Source: Betaproteobacteria bacterium (GTDB lineage: Bacteria > Pseudomonadota > Gammaproteobacteria > Burkholderiales > Casimicrobiaceae). Taken from it: a stretch of 10,538 nt of DNA. Made by a program: the position numbers and the translations under genes. Numbering within the stretch: position 1 is the first letter of the stretch; every line of letters starts with the position of its first letter. Positions 8,461 through 10,538 of this stretch are shown piece by piece. Location of the stretch: the NCBI GenBank assembly GCA_005889025.1, contig VBCZ01000117.1, positions 1 to 10,538 on the forward strand, read 5' to 3'. The notes beneath the pieces are model-generated. The model did no database searches, was not told where the DNA came from, and worked only from the letters and a program-made list of their open reading frames with translations.

Positions 8461-8467
8461 AGGGAGA
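8461..8467 (+). promoter_or_regulatory. Ribosome binding site of the slipin gene
   Basis: AGGGAGA lies 5 nt before the ATG at 8473 and supports that start. The 32-nt gap after nfeD implies one transcript for both genes. Confidence 0.6.
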
Positions 8468-8472
8468 ATTCG

Positions 8473-9157
8473 ATGGTTTTCGGCATAGGTTTCGGCGGCA
8501 TCGTTCTGATCGTCTTTCTGCTATTGGTCGGCTCGTTTCGCGTCCTGCGCGAATATCAGCGTGCCGTGGTCTTCATGCTGGGCCGCTTCTGGAAGGTCAA
8601 GGGGCCGGGTCTGATCCTGATCATCCCCGGCGTGCAGCAGATGGTGCGCGTCGACCTGCGCACCATCGTCATGGACGTGCCGCCGCAGGACGTGATCACC
8701 CGCGACAACGTGTCGGTCAAGGTCGATGCCGTGATCTATTTTCGCGTTGTCGATCCCGCCAAGTCGGTAATCCAGGTCGAGAAGTTTCTAGCCGCCACCA
8801 GCTACCTGGCGCAAACGACGCTGCGCGCCATCCTGGGCAAGCACGCCCTAGACGAGCTGCTGTCCGAACGCGAGAAGCTCAACCTCGACATCCAGCGGGT
8901 CCTCGACACGCAGACCGATGCCTGGGGCATCAAGGTGACCACCGTGGAGATCAAGCAGGTCGACCTTAACGAATCGATGATTCGCGCAATCGCGCGCCGC
9001 GCAGATGCTCGCCAAGGAGCCGCAGGCGATGCAGCTGCGCTACCTCCAGACGCTCGGCAACATCGCCGGCGACAAGAGCTCGACCATCGTTTTTCCGGTG
9101 CCGCTGGAGCTGCTCTCCGCGCTTACCGGCGTGCTGCCGCCCAAGCCAGCCCCTTGA
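8473..9157 (+). pseudogene. Slipin (stomatin/prohibitin/SPFH family), interrupted by a frameshifting internal deletion
   Basis: Slipins are membrane-anchored SPFH proteins that form large oligomers and work with NfeD. The first 175 codons are well conserved: an N-terminal membrane segment (FGIGFGGIVLIVFLLLVGSF), the start of the SPFH domain at REYQRAVVFMLGRFWKVKGPGLILIIPGVQQM, and VDAVIYFRVVDPAKSVIQVE. They run on to VTTVEIKQVDLNESMIRAIAR, ending at 8997. From there the starting frame turns into low-complexity Arg/Ala-rich residues ending at 9162. The family C-terminus instead continues one frame over from 8999 as AQMLAKEPQAMQLRYLQTLGNIAGDKSSTIVFPVPLELLSALTGVLPPKPAP with a stop at 9155-9157. 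What is missing is the coiled-coil segment of the AEAERERRAKVIHAEGE type, about 27-28 residues or 80-90 nt. Replacing 83 nt would give about 255 residues, the normal length. A real deletion or an assembly error in this repetitive GAG/GCC-rich segment are both possible. Confidence 0.88.
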
Positions 9158-9170
9158 CGTGACGGCGCGC
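9154..9170 (+). repeat. 17-bp direct repeat, left copy
   Basis: TTGACGTGACGGCGCGC differs at one position from the right copy at 10308-10324. It overlaps the slipin stop codon. The two copies flank the SDR gene. Confidence 0.45.
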
Positions 9171-9182
9171 CGGAGCGCGTTT
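9166..9182 (+). terminator. Weak hairpin just after the slipin stop
   Basis: CGCGC (9166-9170) and GCGCG (9175-9179) form a 5-bp GC stem around a CGGA loop, followed by only three T residues. It lies 8 nt after the slipin stop. The short T-run makes efficient intrinsic termination doubtful. Confidence 0.25.
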
Positions 9183-9222
9183 CCCCTCCACACCAGCGCC
9201 ACGCCTTTTGACGTTTGACCAA

Positions 9223-9242
9223 GCGCTCCAGCGTGCGTTTTT
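9223..9242 (+). terminator. Possible intrinsic terminator for the nfeD-slipin unit
   Basis: GCGC (9223-9226) can pair with GTGC (9233-9236) around a 6-nt loop, including one G-T pair, and five T residues follow at 9238-9242. The stem is short, but a terminator is expected here because the next gene is convergent. Confidence 0.3.
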
Positions 9243-9314
9243 GCGATGCCCTGTGCACGCAGCCCTGCAGGCTCACGAACCTTCCGGTGGTCGCTCAGAT
9301 GGGGATGAAGTCAT

Positions 9315-10136
9315 TCATTCCACGAACAAATCCTGGAACAGCGGCACACCCGGCGTGACCGCGTAGCGCGAGAAGTCCTTCTCGCCGGCGTGCTTCAACA
9401 CTTCCTCGTCGATGTAGAAATTCCCGGTGTTGGACCTGGCCTCGCTGGTGAGGATCACGTGCGCGGCATCGGCCATGATTGCGGCGTGCCTGCTCGCCTT
9501 CAGGATCGCATCGGGAAAATGCACTTCGACCGCCGCAGTCGCGATAGTCGTGCGCGGCCAGAGTGAATTCACTGCGATGCCGTCGCCCTTGAATTCCTCC
9601 GACATCCCCAGCGTGCACATGCTCATGCCGTACTTGGACATCGTATAGGCGACGTGGCCTGCGAACCACTTGGCGTCCATGTTGAGCGGCGGCGACAGCG
9701 TAAGGATGTGGGGATTGGAGGACTTCTTGAGCAAGCCGATGGCGGCCTGCGAGCACAGGAAAGTCGCGCGCGCGTTCACGCCGAGCATGAGGTCGAAGCG
9801 CTTGGCGGGTGTGGCGAGTGTCGGCGTAAGGCTGATGGCGCTGGCGTTGTTCACCAGGATATCGAGCCCGCCGAACGTCTTTGCCGTGAGCGCGAAGGCG
9901 TGCGCGATGGCGGCGTCGTCGCGCACGTCGAGCTGGATCGGGAGTGCCTTGCCGCCGGCCGCCTCGATCTCCGCGGCCACGCTGTGGATCGTCCCCGCGA
10001 GCTTCGGATGCGGATCGGCCGTCTTGGCGGCGACCCCGACATTGGCCCCGTCCCTCGCCGCGCGCAGCGCGATCTCGCGGCCGATGCCGCGCGATGCGCC
10101 GGTGATCAGCAGCGTCTTGGCTTTGAGCGTCTTCAT
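9315..10136 (-). CDS. SDR family NAD(P)-dependent oxidoreductase, HSDL2-like
   Basis: This 273-residue cytoplasmic enzyme is a short-chain dehydrogenase/reductase that should oxidise an alcohol or reduce a ketone with NAD(P). The Rossmann dinucleotide motif TGASRGIG is at 12-19, NNASA at 96-100, Asn121 in the GVNARATF helix, catalytic Ser148 in LTLSPPLN, and Tyr164/Lys168 in AYTMSKYGM. The stretches AAKTADPHPKLAGTI (36-50), SPPLNMDAKWF (148-158) and YIDEEVLKHAGEKDFSRYAV (241-260) closely resemble the N-terminal catalytic domain of hydroxysteroid dehydrogenase-like protein 2. The C-terminal SCP2 lipid-binding domain of the animal protein is absent. The substrate is unknown; a fatty-acyl or other lipid-related substrate would fit the family resemblance. 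It is transcribed toward the slipin gene and appears to be a single-gene unit. The ATG at 10134-10136 gives a normal SDR N-terminus, although the ribosome site upstream is weak. Confidence 0.93.
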   Translation of the reverse strand: MKTLKAKTLLITGASRGIGREIALRAARDGANVGVAAKTADPHPKLAGTIHSVAAEIEAAGGKALPIQLDVRDDAAIAHAFALTAKTFGGLDILVNNASAISLTPTLATPAKRFDLMLGVNARATFLCSQAAIGLLKKSSNPHILTLSPPLNMDAKWFAGHVAYTMSKYGMSMCTLGMSEEFKGDGIAVNSLWPRTTIATAAVEVHFPDAILKASRHAAIMADAAHVILTSEARSNTGNFYIDEEVLKHAGEKDFSRYAVTPGVPLFQDLFVE

Positions 10137-10165
10137 GGGTTTCCAACCGGATGTCGTCCGAGGCG

Positions 10166-10178
10166 GGGATGATATCCC
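10166..10178. promoter_or_regulatory. Short palindrome upstream of the SDR gene
   Basis: GGGAT-GAT-ATCCC is a perfect 5-bp inverted repeat with a 3-nt centre, 29 nt upstream of the SDR start. A second small dyad, CGGA/TCCG, lies at 10148-10160. Either could be an operator for the SDR gene; no -10/-35 pair is evident to anchor this. Confidence 0.2.
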
Positions 10179-10307
10179 AGCTCAGGTCGACTGTCCGCAG
10201 GCGTGAGCGGAACGTCTTGAACAGCGCGCCTAGAACGAGGCCGATGGCAAGCGAGATCCGCCGCCGCCGTCTGCGCCGCGATCAGGGCCGTGCGCCAACG
10301 GCCCCCT

Positions 10308-10324
10308 TTGACGTGGCGGCGCGC
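10308..10324 (+). repeat. 17-bp direct repeat, right copy
   Basis: TTGACGTGGCGGCGCGC matches the left copy at 9154-9170 in 16 of 17 positions, in the same orientation. C-rich sequence precedes both copies, but the similarity does not clearly extend further. Confidence 0.45.
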
Positions 10325-10392
10325 TAAGGAACTTCTGAATGAGTCCCGCGTGGTCGCGACGGAGGCTCGCCGGGATGAGATGCACGAAGCGA

Positions 10393-10427
10393 CGCGAAGC
10401 CAATGGTAGGCCCCATTGGCAGGCGCG
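10393..10427. repeat. Strong hairpin-forming inverted repeat
   Basis: GCCAATGG (10399-10406) and CCATTGGC (10413-10420) form a perfect 8-bp stem with a 6-nt loop. Beyond a small internal loop, CGCG (10393-10396) can pair with CGCG (10424-10427). There is no T-run on either side, so it is not an obvious intrinsic terminator; a repetitive palindromic element or protein-binding site is possible. Confidence 0.55.
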
Positions 10428-10455
10428 ACACAGCAGATCGCCCCGCAGTTGGCAA

Positions 10456-10497
10456 ATGAGGCCCCGTCCCATCCGGGTTTCGCCGCAATGGCCTCAT
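10456..10497. repeat. Inverted repeat with 26-nt spacer
   Basis: ATGAGGCC (10456-10463) and GGCCTCAT (10490-10497) are perfect 8-bp inverted copies. The spacer is GC-rich. It lies 28 nt after the hairpin ending at 10427. Possible readings are a stem-loop in RNA or paired protein-binding half-sites. Confidence 0.45.
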
Positions 10498-10538
10498 CTG
10501 CGTTGTTGCGCGGCTTGGCGATACGGATGAACTATTCG

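Larger units (their letters stand above)
9158..9314. other. Convergent intergenic region between slipin and SDR genes
   Basis: This 157-nt region lies between two convergent genes. I see no gene in it. It contains terminator-like structures listed separately and the sequence TTGACGT again at 9208-9214. Confidence 0.5.
10137..10538. other. Right-end region without a recognisable gene
   Basis: These 402 nt hold only short open frames on either strand (up to about 80 codons), rich in Arg and Pro and with no family I recognise; I do not call any of them. The region includes the promoter side of the SDR gene, one copy of a 17-bp repeat and two inverted repeats. It may be an intergenic region or the remnant of decayed genes. 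Confidence 0.5.

Noticed and set aside
9670..10206. 178-codon open frame on the + strand opposite the SDR gene
   Set aside because: Antisense of a well-supported SDR enzyme; the residues show no family features.
10230..10472. 80-codon open frame on the - strand in the right-end region
   Set aside because: Too short, no recognised family, Arg/Gly-rich end, and it runs through the perfect hairpin at 10393-10427, so it is more likely non-coding.
10339..10530. 63-codon open frame on the + strand in the right-end region
   Set aside because: Arg/Trp/Pro-rich translation with no motif and no ribosome site; it also crosses both inverted repeats.

Overview
The window looks like ordinary, gene-dense chromosomal DNA from a GC-rich proteobacterium. 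A ubiquinone-pathway UbiB homologue, a TAXI-type TRAP transporter, an NfeD/slipin pair and the codon usage all suggest a betaproteobacterium of the Burkholderiales type. That placement is an inference from gene content, not from a phylogenetic marker. I see no phage, insertion sequence, CRISPR array, tRNA or rRNA.

Layout. Positions 84-5304 (+) hold a probable transport/metabolism operon: a class III PLP aminotransferase, a periplasmic TAXI-family binding protein, and a fused TRAP permease with a C-terminal DUF3394 region. Together they would bind a small organic solute (probably an anion) in the periplasm and import it using an ion gradient. The neighbouring aminotransferase hints that the substrate or a downstream product is an amino or keto acid. 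Positions 5434-9157 (+) hold ubiB, nfeD and a slipin (stomatin/prohibitin-like) gene. NfeD and slipin are known partners in bacterial membrane-quality and microdomain operons. Positions 9315-10136 (-) hold an SDR oxidoreductase that strongly resembles the catalytic domain of HSDL2, convergent with the slipin gene. The last 402 bases carry no convincing gene but do hold two clear inverted repeats.

The most notable observation is that two genes of the middle block are broken. ubiB has lost about 17 nt over its alanine-rich nucleotide-binding loop. The slipin gene has lost roughly 80-90 nt over its coiled-coil segment. Both losses shift the frame, while the downstream parts of both genes remain well conserved. 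The nfeD gene between them is intact. Either these are recent real lesions or they are local assembly/consensus errors in repetitive GC-rich codons; the sequence alone cannot decide. I did not find a convincing new biological system. The remaining points of interest are the structured right-hand intergenic region, a 17-bp direct repeat flanking the SDR gene, and a degenerate palindromic stretch inside the TRAP operon.
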